Below are positions 17,694 through 27,768 of a DNA stretch of 64,000 bases, piece by piece (position 1 is the stretch's first letter; every line of letters starts with the position of its first letter). The translations under genes were made by a program, and so were the position numbers. Origin of the DNA: Bin80 sp965208025 (GTDB lineage Bacteria; Bacteroidota; Rhodothermia; Rhodothermales; Bin80); NCBI GenBank assembly GCA_965208025.1, contig OZ242302.1, positions 1,984,001-2,048,000 of the forward strand. Direction: 5' to 3'. The notes beneath the pieces are model-generated. The model searched no databases and was not told the DNA's origin. It was given only the letters and a program-made list of their open reading frames with translations.

Positions 17694-18599
17694 CTAATGG
17701 CGATGTAAGGAGACATTTCCCACACCAGCCGTCAAAACAATGGAAGCGTTTCCACCCCCATTAATCTGACCAGAGAAGGAGTGGGATAGGAGCTTCTTTG
17801 AGAACTCCATTGGAAAATCACACGATGCAGCCCCCAAACTTGCCGTAGCCCGAACGTTCGCCTGAACATCTTCGGAAAGGGAGAGAGACACATTCCCTGC
17901 GCCGGTTTTGAGTCTGGTTTCCCCTTTGGGTTGTCCACGGATTTCTACGGTAACGTTTCCCGTACCCGCCATCGCACTTAATACATCCACATCCGCATAG
18001 ATTGACAGATTTCCTGCACCGGTGGCAATGTCTGCATCTTTCAATTCTCCTGATATCTCAACATTCCCGGCACCTGACTTTACATCCAAATTACCTTCAA
18101 CATCTTCAATCAATATATTCCCCGCCCCTGTGCGACCAGTAATTTCACCGGTGACATCTAGTATGGTAATATTGCCAGCGCCCGTTTTGAAGTTAATATC
18201 ATATTCGCGAGGCACGCGGACGGTAAGTTTAATTTTGATTGCCGGGCCTTTACGCCAACGCATCTGCCCTCTCTCCTCATCTAATCTTGATTGAATGCTG
18301 ACATCATCCCCTCTCTTATCAAATTCATAACGGTGAGCTGACTTCAGAATACGCTCAGCTTTCTCCGAACTTTCAGCACGTGCATGCCGCTCAAGTTCAA
18401 TCTTTACCTCATTATCCTTTGTCGTCTTTATGTGAATATTCCCGCGATCAAGATCCAGACTCAACTCCCCTCCAGGATTCACTTTGTACTCCTTCTTGAT
18501 GACATCCCTCGCCGAGGGAGTGAACTCATAGGCTCCAAATCCCAAGGTTGAGAGGGTAATCAACCCAAAAAATGTCTTAAAAACGGGGGAAATCTTCAT
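17694..18599 (-). CDS. DUF4097-family beta-helix protein, probably exported
   Basis: 301 residues from the ATG at 18599; a TTG lies 15 bases upstream. The N-terminus has one hydrophobic segment (about 5-24) that fits a signal peptide or anchor. The rest repeats a motif of about 20 residues (TGAGNITI, SGAGNVEIS, TGAGNLSI, TGTGNVTV, TGAGNVSL), forming the right-handed beta-solenoid typical of DUF4097/DUF4098 proteins. These are usually envelope-associated and of unknown biochemical role. It is monocistronic, converges with nothing and is divergent from the OsmC pair. Confidence 0.8.
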   Translation of the reverse strand: MKISPVFKTFFGLITLSTLGFGAYEFTPSARDVIKKEYKVNPGGELSLDLDRGNIHIKTTKDNEVKIELERHARAESSEKAERILKSAHRYEFDKRGDDVSIQSRLDEERGQMRWRKGPAIKIKLTVRVPREYDINFKTGAGNITILDVTGEITGRTGAGNILIEDVEGNLDVKSGAGNVEISGELKDADIATGAGNLSIYADVDVLSAMAGTGNVTVEIRGQPKGETRLKTGAGNVSLSLSEDVQANVRATASLGAASCDFPMEFSKKLLSHSFSGQINGGGNASIVLTAGVGNVSLHRH

Positions 18600-18733
18600 C
18601 AAACCACAATACAATATCGGATCAGATACAGTCTAAATTACGTATTTTTCTGTTTTAGGTTGCAAAATCACATTCTGGGGAATCCTGCCGAGACCGCCAT
18701 GGTTTAATATTTTGGTTTACTGGTTCCACTATC

Positions 18734-19168
18734 ATGTCTACCGTCACGCTTCAGCGCTTGGACGACAAGTTTCATTTCTTGGCTACGAATAGCACCGGGA
18801 ATACGTTGCACTTTGACATTAGCCCTGAAGAGGGAGGAACTGGTCAGGGAGTCGGTCCAATGCAGGCGGTTGCAATGGCCTTGGGCGGATGTAGCGGAAT
18901 TGACATTGTGCTCGTCCTCCAAAAACAGCGTCAGGATCTTCAGAAATTTGATACGGTCATCACGTATGACCGCGCAGAGGATGAGACTCCCTCATTGTTC
19001 ACCAATCTCCATATCCATTATGAGTTTGAGGGGGAGCTTGACCCAGACAAAGTGCACCGTGCAGTTGACCTAAGTGTCAATAAATACTGCTCCGTTGCCA
19101 AGATCCTTGAGAAAACTGCTTCAATCACCGTAAGCTGGTCTATCAATGGCCAGCGCTTTTCATTTTAA
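18734..19168 (+). CDS. OsmC family protein (YhfA-like)
   Basis: 144 residues with the two conserved cysteines of the OsmC/Ohr superfamily: Cys53 in LGGCSGID and Cys119 in NKYCSVAK. Members reduce organic hydroperoxides through a disulfide between these cysteines; the YhfA-type subgroup has an unsettled substrate. It is cytoplasmic, with no signal peptide. It is the first of two adjacent OsmC-fold genes only 27 bases apart, probably one transcription unit for thiol-based peroxide defence. The two are not close duplicates and belong to different subgroups. Confidence 0.88.
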   Translation: MSTVTLQRLDDKFHFLATNSTGNTLHFDISPEEGGTGQGVGPMQAVAMALGGCSGIDIVLVLQKQRQDLQKFDTVITYDRAEDETPSLFTNLHIHYEFEGELDPDKVHRAVDLSVNKYCSVAKILEKTASITVSWSINGQRFSF

Positions 19169-19195
19169 TCTATTCATTAACCTTTTATTGTTACG

Positions 19196-19627
19196 ATGAG
19201 CGTAAATCATGCAAATGCCTCCTGGGAAGGAGATCTCAAGTCTGGAAACGGACACATCAAAACCGAACGTGGGGCTTTGGACACTCCTTTTACATTCGGC
19301 TCTCGATTTGAAGGAGATGCCGGAATCGGACCTGAAGACTTTGTTGCAGCGGCTATTTCGGGGTGTTTTTCCATGGCACTCTCCAACGAGTTGGATGGCC
19401 GTGGGAATACTGCGAAACGGGTGGATACCCGTGCGAGTGTCACACTGGGACCCGATCCTGCGGGTGGCTTCCATATTTCCAGTATTCGTCTGGATGTTCG
19501 TGCAAATGTCCCCGGAGTTGACGAGTCTGTATTCAAGGAGGCTGCTGAAGCAACGAAAAAAGGTTGTCCGATTGCAAAACTCTTCGCAGGAACGACCATC
19601 AACCTTGATGCACGGCTTGTCTCCTGA
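19196..19627 (+). CDS. osmC: Peroxiredoxin OsmC
   Basis: 143 residues, typical of OsmC proper. It opens with the ASWEGDLKSGNGHI pattern of that subgroup and has both redox cysteines, Cys57 in ISGCFSMAL and Cys124 in KKGCPIAKLF. The GPEDFVAAA motif and the acidic pair needed for cysteine activation are in place. It is expected to reduce organic hydroperoxides in the cytoplasm and to work with the OsmC-like protein encoded just upstream. A 167-codon antisense frame over this gene is a codon-use shadow. Confidence 0.92.
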   Translation: MSVNHANASWEGDLKSGNGHIKTERGALDTPFTFGSRFEGDAGIGPEDFVAAAISGCFSMALSNELDGRGNTAKRVDTRASVTLGPDPAGGFHISSIRLDVRANVPGVDESVFKEAAEATKKGCPIAKLFAGTTINLDARLVS

Positions 19628-20048
19628 GACGGCAGAAAATATTTCTGAATCGTGTATACATGGGTGCCTAACTGATTGGGATATTCAGAGGGTAACCTAT
19701 CCTCTCTCAACAGACTTGACTGCCCTTGAAAACGTTATCTGCGGCGCAGTCGTTCCATGCTCTGCAATTCAGGGAATGAACGATATGGTAGCCATCTTCA
19801 TGACGATTAACGAGATTGTTGCCGACTAGCTCTCAATAGAGGGCGTCCACTCACACAGGGGGATGTTTATGAGCGGAACGCAAGGATCCGATTCATCCGA
19901 AAACATGACCTCGGACAGAGGTCATCGTGATCATTGCTCTATTGCAACTCAGACTTGGAAATTCAGGAAGGTACGTTGAGACGAACTTCACTATTGATTC
20001 GCAGTGGTCATAAATATGCGGAGTCATTGAAGCGCAGGTTTGATTATT
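19628..20048. other. Intergenic region, nothing recognised
   Basis: About 420 bases between the convergent osmC and helicase genes. No T-rich terminator hairpin or small gene stood out. Confidence 0.45.
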
Positions 20049-23000
20049 TCACGCCCGAGCATCCGTTAGACGAATCATCCCATTGGACAGTATGATAGAA
20101 TTTCCCTCTTGAATCAGTTGATCTACCTGCGTAATGATCCGCTTTTTGAGGGTTTCACTCGTTGATCTGTACCCAAGCATGCGAGCCACCTCAATAGCAC
20201 AGTCTTCACGGTTGATTGCAAGACAACGCTTGACTGCGTCAAGGATCGCATCTCTATACTCATCTGGGGCAATCAACTCGGGTTTTCGCAATTGAGTGTC
20301 CTTCACTTTTCTACGATTACGTACCTTGATCGGCACCTTAGGATTCAAAAGAAACTTCCGATCCAACGAGCTACGCTTTACCCTGCGTTGGCGGATCGCA
20401 AGTTTAAGCCCCATCAGGATTTTATCCTTAATCAGATCCCCGGTCCGATCATATCCCCAAATACTGGATGTCTTTCGGATGACCATCTCTTCATGGATCG
20501 GTCCTTCCACCTCAATAATTTTTACAATCAGATCCGCAACCGTAGATTTTGAAGCTGCTTGAATCTCTCTGTAAGTTCCCTCGAGGTACTGATCCACTTT
20601 CCGAGGGTTAAATTCTTGATAGAACTGCCCAATGGATGACTTCGCTTCCTCGGGCTTCTCCTCTCTCATAATGGGCGATGGACGCCGAGCCTGGGGGCGC
20701 GTCTGATTCGTTCTGACACATGCTTGGCGAATGGCATCCACAACCTTTTGAGTTTCTGCATTTGGATTATGAAACCAGTCTGTGCTCCAGATGCGATGAA
20801 AAGTCCAACCTTTGGCCTCAAGGAGTATCTGGCGCATCCTGTCCCGTTCACGGGCCCAATAGGAGGAATGGTATCGGGCCCCGTCACACTCAATCGCCAG
20901 GATATACCCACTCTCTCGTTCTGGATCCCGAACCGCAAGGTCAATCAAGAATCCTTCAGACCCGACCTGATAATCAACCTTGTACCCATAACCTCTGATA
21001 GCATCCCCGACCGCTTCTTCAAAGGGGCTGTCGGGCTCTCGCCCAGTAATGATTGGGACATCCATCTCGCCTGTTTCGGCATACTTGAGGAAGGTCTTGA
21101 GCAGGAATGGCCCTCGATGCCGAGCCTTATCATGCTGAATGTCTGTGTGTCGGATTGAAGAAAAAACATGGCATCGTTTCTTCGCTCTAGTGAACAGTAC
21201 ATTGAGGCGCCTCTCTCCCCCTTCACTGGAGACGGGTCCAAAATTCTGATAGAGTCTTCCATCCTCGGTTCGCCCATACCCAATGGAGATGAAGATCACA
21301 TCCCGCTCATCTCCTTGCACCGTTTCCAGGTTTTTGACAAAGAAGGGGTTGTCTTTGGTCTCACTGCAAAACGAATTGAGTTCGGGATACATCGCTCGCA
21401 TCCGCTCTGCTTCATTTTGAATCTCGGACTGCTGGGCTTGACTCATCGCTACGACCCCAAGGGATTCCGTCGGGCGTATCCTCGCATGTTCCAACACGGC
21501 ATTCATCACTGCCTTGGCTTCAATTGGATTATCGCTTCTCCCTCTGCCACGGCGATAGATTCCATCAACAAACTCAAAGGACAACCCTAACTTGGTATCA
21601 GCGGTGGAGGGACTGGGTGGGCAGACAAGTTTGTTTTGATAGAACTCATGATTCGAAACCGTGATCAATGACTCATGTTGTGACCGATAATGCCATTTAA
21701 GCATGCACCCGGGCATACCACGGGCCTCACAGAGAGCCAGAATACTTTCCATATCCTTGACCTGGGCTGCGATGATGTCCTCTATATTTTGCTCCTCGTC
21801 TTCCTGATCAGCATTATTGACTAGTTTTTCAAAAAAGGATGTTGGCGGAAGCTGTTTCTGGTCTCCTACAATGATTGCTCTTTTGGAGCGCATCATGGCT
21901 CCGATTGCATCTGCGGGGCGAACCTGACTGGCTTCATCAATCAGGAGCAGATCAAACTTCAACCCATCTGGATCAAGGTATTGAGCAACAGATAATGGAC
22001 TCATCAGAAACACCGGTTTAATGGCCTGAACTGCACTCCCCGCATCCTTCAGTAGTTTGCGCAGTGGCATATGTCGACTTTTCTTCTGAACTTCACCACG
22101 AAGCACTCCCATCTCGCCTCTGGTGCCCTCGGGAATGGATTCATAATGGGCAGACATGACTTCCTGCGCACTCAGATCAAGGAGCGTAGCATCCAACTCT
22201 ACGAATTTTTTGACCAGAGAGGATCGCTCGCGTCCATTCATTTTGCCGAGATTAGGATTGAGCTTATCCAAACGGCGATAGACTGCTTCAGCCCTGACAT
22301 AGTCATACGTGTCCACCGCATGATCGGGTGAGAGTGTACCATCAGCCAGCCGGACACGAAGTTCATTCAGTCCTCTCTTCGTGACAGCATTCGCCATGTC
22401 AAGCAATCGAATCCAGGCATCCTGTCCTTCAGGATCTCGCAGCCACCGAGACACTCGGGTTTGCATCGTAGAAAGTGACACATCTCGTATAGAGTCTTCA
22501 TTGAATGCCTGATGGATATCAAGGTCTGCAAAATCAATTAGATCCTCTAATCTCTTTTCATACGCTTGGGTACGATCATGAAGTTTGTTTTCAATGTGAT
22601 CGGGCGCGACTTCTTCGGGCCACTGATCTATTTGTGTTCTGAGTGCATTAGGTGATCCAAGAATCTTGATTTGAACTCCCATCCATTCCAGCGCTTCTGG
22701 GACGCCTGTGATCTCGGTCTTGAATCCACGCCACTGTGGACCAGCGACGAGTTCTCCCAAAGACCGCTGCTCCTCGATCTCCAGAACTTTCGCTTGATGA
22801 TGGATCAGGGTATCCAAAAGCTTCAATCGATCCGCATTTGACTTCGGCACATCTTTTTTCGCTACGGACTTGATCTGCTTCACCGCTGTCCGATAAGAAC
22901 CTACAAACCAGCGAAAAAAAGAATTTTGATATTTTGAGAGATCGCGGCGTTCTATACTCCAATCCTTATTGAATGCACTTGGTAACAACTGCGATTCCAA

Positions 23001-24851
23001 TTGTACACGAGTTGCACTTTGTTGTCGGATATTTTCGAACAAGTTTTGTAGCCCGTTAAGGTGATCAAGCACTCCCTCGGCCACCATCAATTTCTCAACG
23101 AGCGACGGCTTATGTCCCATCGCACGGATCAGTGTCAAGACTTTCTCCACGAAAACTAATCCCCCAACGTCCTCTTTGATACTCAGAGCAACGGATGCAT
23201 CGTTGAGTTCAGAAAGTAATAATTGGAGCATCTCATGTAACATATTGATCTTGTCATGTAGACGATCGCGATCCATGGGAGTAAATTTCCGGTTTACTCC
23301 TCTCCAGTCATGAGATGCTTCGGGGCCAAAATCTCTGGTCAACTCCGCGAGTCCATGAATCTCATCTCGGGCGGCCTGAGAATGCGCAAGATCCCATTTG
23401 GCCGTTTCTTCCACATGGTAGTCGGGTTTCGGGAGTTCACGATTTCCGATTAATTTGGTTAATTGCCCAATGATTCCAAATGGAGTTTCCCCACTGATCT
23501 CGTCCACCGAGTGAAGTTGATTAGAGAGTTCGTTCAATTCATCTCTCACGGCTTTCAAACGCTTATATTCCGATTGATCGCTAACCCTTGGACGGCCAAG
23601 CTTTAATGTTTCGCCCAATTCTTCGTAGACGGCTTTTTTTCGGGCTTTTGTCGAGTGCATTTCCAAACAAAGCGGACCAAGCCCACAGGATTCCAATCGA
23701 TCATGAACGACCTCCAGAGCGGCCCGCTTCTCTGCCACAAATAATACAGTCTGATGATTCCGTACCGAAACGGCAATGATATTCGCAATCGTTTGCGACT
23801 TACCCGTTCCAGGGGGGCCTTGGACAATCATACTTCGTCCGTCTTGGGCGGCCGCGATCACTCGAGTCTGGGAAGCATCTGCTTCCATGATATGTCCAAG
23901 GTCTTTCGGATTCACGTACCGTTCATCAAGGTTCTCATCCGGATCAAATAATGGGGGCGGGCTCCCAAATCCTTCACACAGGAGTTGCTGCATCAACTCT
24001 GTGGTTTCAGCTTGATCAAGATCTCTGGACATCAGAAATTTCCCGGATGAATAGAATCCGAGTTGGATTGTATCCGCAAACACCTTCCAGTTTTCCAGAT
24101 TGGAGATCAGGTGATTCACATCTACGTAATACTCTGACGGTAACCAGTCCTCCCCATTCGGCCATGGAGGAAGCTTAAGATCAAAATCACTCTTGAGGAA
24201 AGCATCAAAGGAGTGGTTTGGTTCCAGATCTTGATCCCGTAAGCAGAGTTTAAATTGATCTCTTACCCCCTCACGAACAAGCTCTACAGGTAAGAGGACT
24301 ATAGGAGCAAACCTTTCCAGTTTTGAGGATTTACTTTCGTACCACCGCACAAATCCAAGTGCAAGAAATAATGGATTTGCTCCCTGCTCCTCCACAGAAC
24401 TATTTGAATCACGATAGAGCTGCAATAGACGCTTATGGAGCGCATCTCTGCTTAAACGAGTCTGTAGCCTGAGATCAAGATGTTTGGCGCTTGGTGGTTC
24501 AGGATCAGGAATAAATATATTTTCCATAATATCCTGTTCATGGTACCCATCTTCTGAATGATCAAAAAGTATCTTCTTATTCTGATATACCAGTAATTTG
24601 AAGATTTCATCAGATCGTTCGTTTACGATATCAAGGTGTTTCCCCCGATTCTTTCCGATGGGAGTATTAATCAGGCGATTGCGTTTGCTGGTGTCAATGA
24701 GTCGTTCCTTGAGGTTCCGGATCGCTTGCGTCCAGCCTCTGGAAGACGGAGAGTTCTGACTGCCCTCTGGAAGGTCTTCCAGAAATTCCTCTCGCGGTAA
24801 ACCACTCATGGGAGCTGTAAATTTAGTTTTTTCATCCTGAATGAGAGACAA
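20049..24851 (-). CDS. DUF4011 / SF1 helicase / Vsr-like nuclease / DUF3320 protein
   Basis: 1600 residues. Domains in order: a DUF4011-type N-terminus (about 40-300, with LIDTSKRNRLINT); an SF1 (UPF1-like) helicase with Walker A GPPGTGKS at 345-352, Walker B LLIDEAS at about 970, the GDQKQLPP motif, and motifs V/VI in the QGDERDVIF and NVLFTRAK region; a Vsr/DUF559-like nuclease domain (about 1270-1370, IDLAVRDP, LAIECDGARYH, RDRMRQ, GWTFHRIWSTDWF); and a C-terminal DUF3320 domain (about 1430-1600). Such large helicase-nuclease proteins are often found in prokaryotic defence islands and are thought to act on foreign DNA. The TTG start is kept because AAGAAGG lies 7 bases upstream. It stands next to the ATPase array, with no methylase partner. 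Confidence 0.9.
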   Translation of the reverse strand: MSLIQDEKTKFTAPMSGLPREEFLEDLPEGSQNSPSSRGWTQAIRNLKERLIDTSKRNRLINTPIGKNRGKHLDIVNERSDEIFKLLVYQNKKILFDHSEDGYHEQDIMENIFIPDPEPPSAKHLDLRLQTRLSRDALHKRLLQLYRDSNSSVEEQGANPLFLALGFVRWYESKSSKLERFAPIVLLPVELVREGVRDQFKLCLRDQDLEPNHSFDAFLKSDFDLKLPPWPNGEDWLPSEYYVDVNHLISNLENWKVFADTIQLGFYSSGKFLMSRDLDQAETTELMQQLLCEGFGSPPPLFDPDENLDERYVNPKDLGHIMEADASQTRVIAAAQDGRSMIVQGPPGTGKSQTIANIIAVSVRNHQTVLFVAEKRAALEVVHDRLESCGLGPLCLEMHSTKARKKAVYEELGETLKLGRPRVSDQSEYKRLKAVRDELNELSNQLHSVDEISGETPFGIIGQLTKLIGNRELPKPDYHVEETAKWDLAHSQAARDEIHGLAELTRDFGPEASHDWRGVNRKFTPMDRDRLHDKINMLHEMLQLLLSELNDASVALSIKEDVGGLVFVEKVLTLIRAMGHKPSLVEKLMVAEGVLDHLNGLQNLFENIRQQSATRVQLESQLLPSAFNKDWSIERRDLSKYQNSFFRWFVGSYRTAVKQIKSVAKKDVPKSNADRLKLLDTLIHHQAKVLEIEEQRSLGELVAGPQWRGFKTEITGVPEALEWMGVQIKILGSPNALRTQIDQWPEEVAPDHIENKLHDRTQAYEKRLEDLIDFADLDIHQAFNEDSIRDVSLSTMQTRVSRWLRDPEGQDAWIRLLDMANAVTKRGLNELRVRLADGTLSPDHAVDTYDYVRAEAVYRRLDKLNPNLGKMNGRERSSLVKKFVELDATLLDLSAQEVMSAHYESIPEGTRGEMGVLRGEVQKKSRHMPLRKLLKDAGSAVQAIKPVFLMSPLSVAQYLDPDGLKFDLLLIDEASQVRPADAIGAMMRSKRAIIVGDQKQLPPTSFFEKLVNNADQEDEEQNIEDIIAAQVKDMESILALCEARGMPGCMLKWHYRSQHESLITVSNHEFYQNKLVCPPSPSTADTKLGLSFEFVDGIYRRGRGRSDNPIEAKAVMNAVLEHARIRPTESLGVVAMSQAQQSEIQNEAERMRAMYPELNSFCSETKDNPFFVKNLETVQGDERDVIFISIGYGRTEDGRLYQNFGPVSSEGGERRLNVLFTRAKKRCHVFSSIRHTDIQHDKARHRGPFLLKTFLKYAETGEMDVPIITGREPDSPFEEAVGDAIRGYGYKVDYQVGSEGFLIDLAVRDPERESGYILAIECDGARYHSSYWARERDRMRQILLEAKGWTFHRIWSTDWFHNPNAETQKVVDAIRQACVRTNQTRPQARRPSPIMREEKPEEAKSSIGQFYQEFNPRKVDQYLEGTYREIQAASKSTVADLIVKIIEVEGPIHEEMVIRKTSSIWGYDRTGDLIKDKILMGLKLAIRQRRVKRSSLDRKFLLNPKVPIKVRNRRKVKDTQLRKPELIAPDEYRDAILDAVKRCLAINREDCAIEVARMLGYRSTSETLKKRIITQVDQLIQEGNSIILSNGMIRLTDARA

Positions 24852-25344
24852 AGATTATCCTTCTTAAAATATAGCACAGAACGAAGAAGTAGCATATGGA
24901 GTCCACTGAAACAACTTTCGGCTCTCTGGCGATCGTGCCCCACGGCATACTGTTTGCGGATCTAATTTTCCTCTTCCTCTAGGAAACTCAGGACTTTTAG
25001 GCGGATTAGGTTATCTAACTGTTGGAGAAGAATGGAATAACAGGTACCTGCTCATATACGAAGATCACTGACGCACTTTTACTATTGTATTATGAGCACT
25101 GGATATTCTCGGAATCATCATTTCAAAATCTTATCACAATCATTTGGTGAGAAAAGGATTTGGCATTCGATGTGAGTCTCCATTTGATCATATTCGGAAA
25201 AATCCAAAGATGATCAGAGTTCCGTTCGGGAGTTGCGATATGTGCACGGCTCAATGGGTGAGTAGACGGCGATGAATCTAGTCATTGGTATCTCCAGGGG
25301 AACACATCAGGTGGATTGTGAGCTTAGTCAAGCACATAACTCCT
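24852..25344. other. Intergenic region between the helicase and the ATPase array
   Basis: About 490 bases. No intact start of an ATPase copy is visible at the expected position (24878, one period before 26308), so the first unit of the array seems to have lost its 5' half here. Confidence 0.45.
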
Positions 25345-25992
25345 ACAAGATCAGAGCATCTACTATTCTCAATGCGATCCATAATGGCCAACTAAACAAG
25401 CCTGTCGCCCTTCTTGCTGCTGGGCTCAGCCCAACCTTAAAAGCCTTTCAGGCTTTTGGCATTTCACGATTCGCTCTAGGTTGCCTTGTGGAGTTGAACG
25501 CATTAAGTAAGGAGTCCGAGCGATTGGTAATTGAGGATTGGATCAAAAAGGAGGGGAGAGGTCAAGGGGATCCGTCGACATGGCTTGATGCGATCACGCT
25601 GGAAACGCATGGATGGCCCCAGCACATCCAATGTTATGCAGGACTTGCTTCTGTGCACTTGGAAGCAAATGGTGGTGTTATGTTACCAGACGGACTAGCC
25701 CCTGTACTGGAAGCAGGGCACGAAGCTCGCAAGGCTTACTACAAGGGACGATTGGTTTATTTCCGACCGTCGGAGGCTGAATGACGAACGAGATTAATCG
25801 CGGATGTACAGCCGGGTCTCCCCATGGATGATATGAAAATATTCTCTTCCATGGCTCAAAAGTTTGGACACCATCACGCGAAAAAACTATTCAAGAAACT
25901 TGAAGAAAAAGGGATTCTGGAAAAGGCCAATTAAGGGATATGTTGTGCCAATCCCATCCATGCACATCTGGTTAAAAGACACCTTTACCTAA
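25345..25992 (+). pseudogene. AAA-type ATPase, 5'-truncated and frameshifted (array unit 1)
   Basis: Homology to the intact copies starts abruptly near 25345, at SxTILNAIHNGQLNKP, so the P-loop and Walker B half is missing. The frame then reads cleanly through KESERLVIEDWIKKEG, LETHGWPQHIQCYAG and AGHEARKAYYKGRLV to a stop at 25782-25784. The expected C-terminal winged-helix part continues afterwards in other frames (MKIFSSMAQKFG, KKLFKKLEEKGIL, then after a stop and shift YVVPIPSMHIWLKD) to a TAA at 25990-25992. The middle part is almost identical in DNA to unit 3 (27738) rather than to its neighbour unit 2, which indicates recombination between units. It is unlikely to make a working ATPase. 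Confidence 0.85.
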
Positions 25993-26307
25993 GAAATTTG
26001 AACTACCCCGCGAGACGCACAAAAGTAATGTGGAGGAAGGCCAAGGTTCAGGGTTCCAAAGGTGATCTCTAACTTTCAGTTCTAAGGGACGGTTCATGTT
26101 CCTGCATCCACTGACGGTTCGCACTCAGTACCCTCCAAGGATCAACTTGTGAGTCCCGTTGGGGCTCAGTCTAGTCATGTTTTTGGCCACTGAGCGTACA
26201 GATGTTTGCAACAAACAAATGATCAGGGACTAAACTGGTTTACTTTCAGATAAATACGGAACCAGTCAATCCAGTGGTATGTCTAATTACCATAACTGAA
26301 TTGCACC
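25993..26307. other. Spacer between array units 1 and 2
   Basis: The last ~100 bases before the ATG at 26308 (ATCAGGGACTAAAC, TTTCAGATAAATAC, ATGTCTAATTAC) are recognisably related to the spacer before 27738. The non-coding leader is therefore part of the repeated unit and may carry the promoter. Confidence 0.6.
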
Positions 26308-27495
26308 ATGTCCAAACTTCCTCCACTTACTGCTGCCTTTGATCGTGGACCCACTCGATATTTTCATGGGCGAGAAACCATTCGGAGAAGTTTCAAGAAT
26401 TTATTGGATCGAGCACACGCATCAAAGACTGGTACCACGTTCCTGATCCATGGTGCGCCTGGCGCGGGAAAAAGCGCTCTCCTTCATGAATGCGAGAAGA
26501 TAGCCGAAGCAGCCGAATGGCAGGCTGCAATCATTGATCCGCCGAACCTTTGGGAGGTGGACTCATTGCGGGAATCCCTGGGTTTGAGAAAGAAGTTCAG
26601 TTTCAGGGCTGGGGAAGCAGGTTTTTCCATTTTCGGGTTTGCATCTGCAAAAGTCAGTACCGATAAATCAATGCAGACGGTGAAACGGTTACTCCAAAAA
26701 GGCGAAAAACCCTTACTGCTCATTCTGGATGAAGCACAGAGATTGATAGATATCAGCACACCTGGGACCCCCCAAAAGATCATTGCCTCTACTATTCTCA
26801 ATGCGATCCATAATGGCCAACTCAATAAGCCTGTCGTCTTTCTTGCTGCTGGACTCAATCCAACCTTAAAAGCCTTTGAAACTTTTGGCATTTCACGATT
26901 CGCTAAAGACTGCCTTGTGAAGTTGGGTGCATTAAATAAAGAGTCCGAGCGATTGGTGATCAGAGATTGGCTCACAAAGGAGGGGGGATGTAAAGGAGAT
27001 CCGACGGTGTGGGTTGACGCGATCACGCAGGAAACGCATGGATGGCCTCAGCATATCCAATGCTATGCAGGACTTGCTTCGGAGTACCTCCAAGCTAATG
27101 GTGGTGTTACGACACCAGACGGATTAACCTCTGTACTGGAGGCAGGACACGAAGATCGCATAGAGTACTACAAGGGACGATTGGTTGATTTTTATGCTGA
27201 TCAGATACAGTGCCTAGTGAACTCCCTTCCAGATCATCCGTCAGAAAAGCCTACTCCACGCACCGAAATATTGTCTGCGTTGACCAAGAAATATGGTGAC
27301 GCTGAGGCGAAAGATCTATTCAAACGTTTTATTGAGAAGGGAATAATAGAGGAGCATGGAATGGGGTTTGTCGTCCCCATTCCTTCTATGCATACTTGGC
27401 TAAAGGATACCCATGGTGTACAGAAAATTGAGATGCCCCCCAAGCAGCAGAAAATCCGATTGGAAGGTGGCCGTGATTCGGGATTTGAAAGGTGA
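26308..27495 (+). CDS. AAA-type (STAND-like) ATPase, array unit 2
   Basis: 395 residues, intact. An N-terminal hallmark DRGPTRYFHGRE precedes a P-loop domain: Walker A GAPGAGKSALL (about 51-61) and Walker B PLLLILDEAQRL (about 134-145). The region VVFLAAGL fits the sensor 1 strand, and KESERLVIRDWL and ETHGWPQHIQCYAG form the helical lid. The C-terminal part (about 300-380) reads SALTKKYGDAEAKDLFKRFIEKGII...VPIPSMHTWL, like the winged helix that ends Orc/Cdc6-like and other archaeal-type AAA ATPases. No enzymatic effector or membrane segment is visible. I do not recognise a named family. The gene is one unit of a tandem array next to helicase and NACHT genes. A defence or mobile-element role is inferred from context only. 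Confidence 0.85.
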   Translation: MSKLPPLTAAFDRGPTRYFHGRETIRRSFKNLLDRAHASKTGTTFLIHGAPGAGKSALLHECEKIAEAAEWQAAIIDPPNLWEVDSLRESLGLRKKFSFRAGEAGFSIFGFASAKVSTDKSMQTVKRLLQKGEKPLLLILDEAQRLIDISTPGTPQKIIASTILNAIHNGQLNKPVVFLAAGLNPTLKAFETFGISRFAKDCLVKLGALNKESERLVIRDWLTKEGGCKGDPTVWVDAITQETHGWPQHIQCYAGLASEYLQANGGVTTPDGLTSVLEAGHEDRIEYYKGRLVDFYADQIQCLVNSLPDHPSEKPTPRTEILSALTKKYGDAEAKDLFKRFIEKGIIEEHGMGFVVPIPSMHTWLKDTHGVQKIEMPPKQQKIRLEGGRDSGFER

Positions 27496-27768
27496 CTCCT
27501 GCAGTTCCTGCACCTGAGACTGGATTCATGTTCCCATTTCGCCTGACGGGGACCCAATTGAGACCCTCCTCTGATCGGTTCACGAACCCTTCCGAGGCTA
27601 ATCGGGGCAATTCGTGATATCTGGTTGATCATACACCTAGTCGAAAATAATCAGGGGCTAAACCACTCTCTTTCCAGATAGATACTGGAACCTATCCATT
27701 TCAGGTCATGTCTAACTGAATCTAGTTGTACGATACTATGCCCCTATCCTTCCAACCCAAATTCGTCC
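27165..27768 (+). repeat. 604-bp direct repeat, copy A
   Basis: Covers the last ~110 codons of unit 2, the spacer and the first ~10 codons of unit 3. It is matched by 28595-29198 with about five transitions counted by eye. Confidence 0.9.

Noticed and set aside
19207..19710. 167-codon minus-strand frame over osmC
   Set aside because: The sense frame has both redox cysteines and OsmC motifs; the antisense frame is a codon-use shadow.
20724..21590. Several plus-strand frames of 92-144 codons within the large helicase gene
   Set aside because: All lie opposite conserved helicase and nuclease motifs and have no own signals.
27234..27632. 132-codon minus-strand frame repeated identically at 28664-29062
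   Set aside because: Its duplication only reflects the 604-bp direct repeat; it is antisense to the ATPase C-terminus and spacer.
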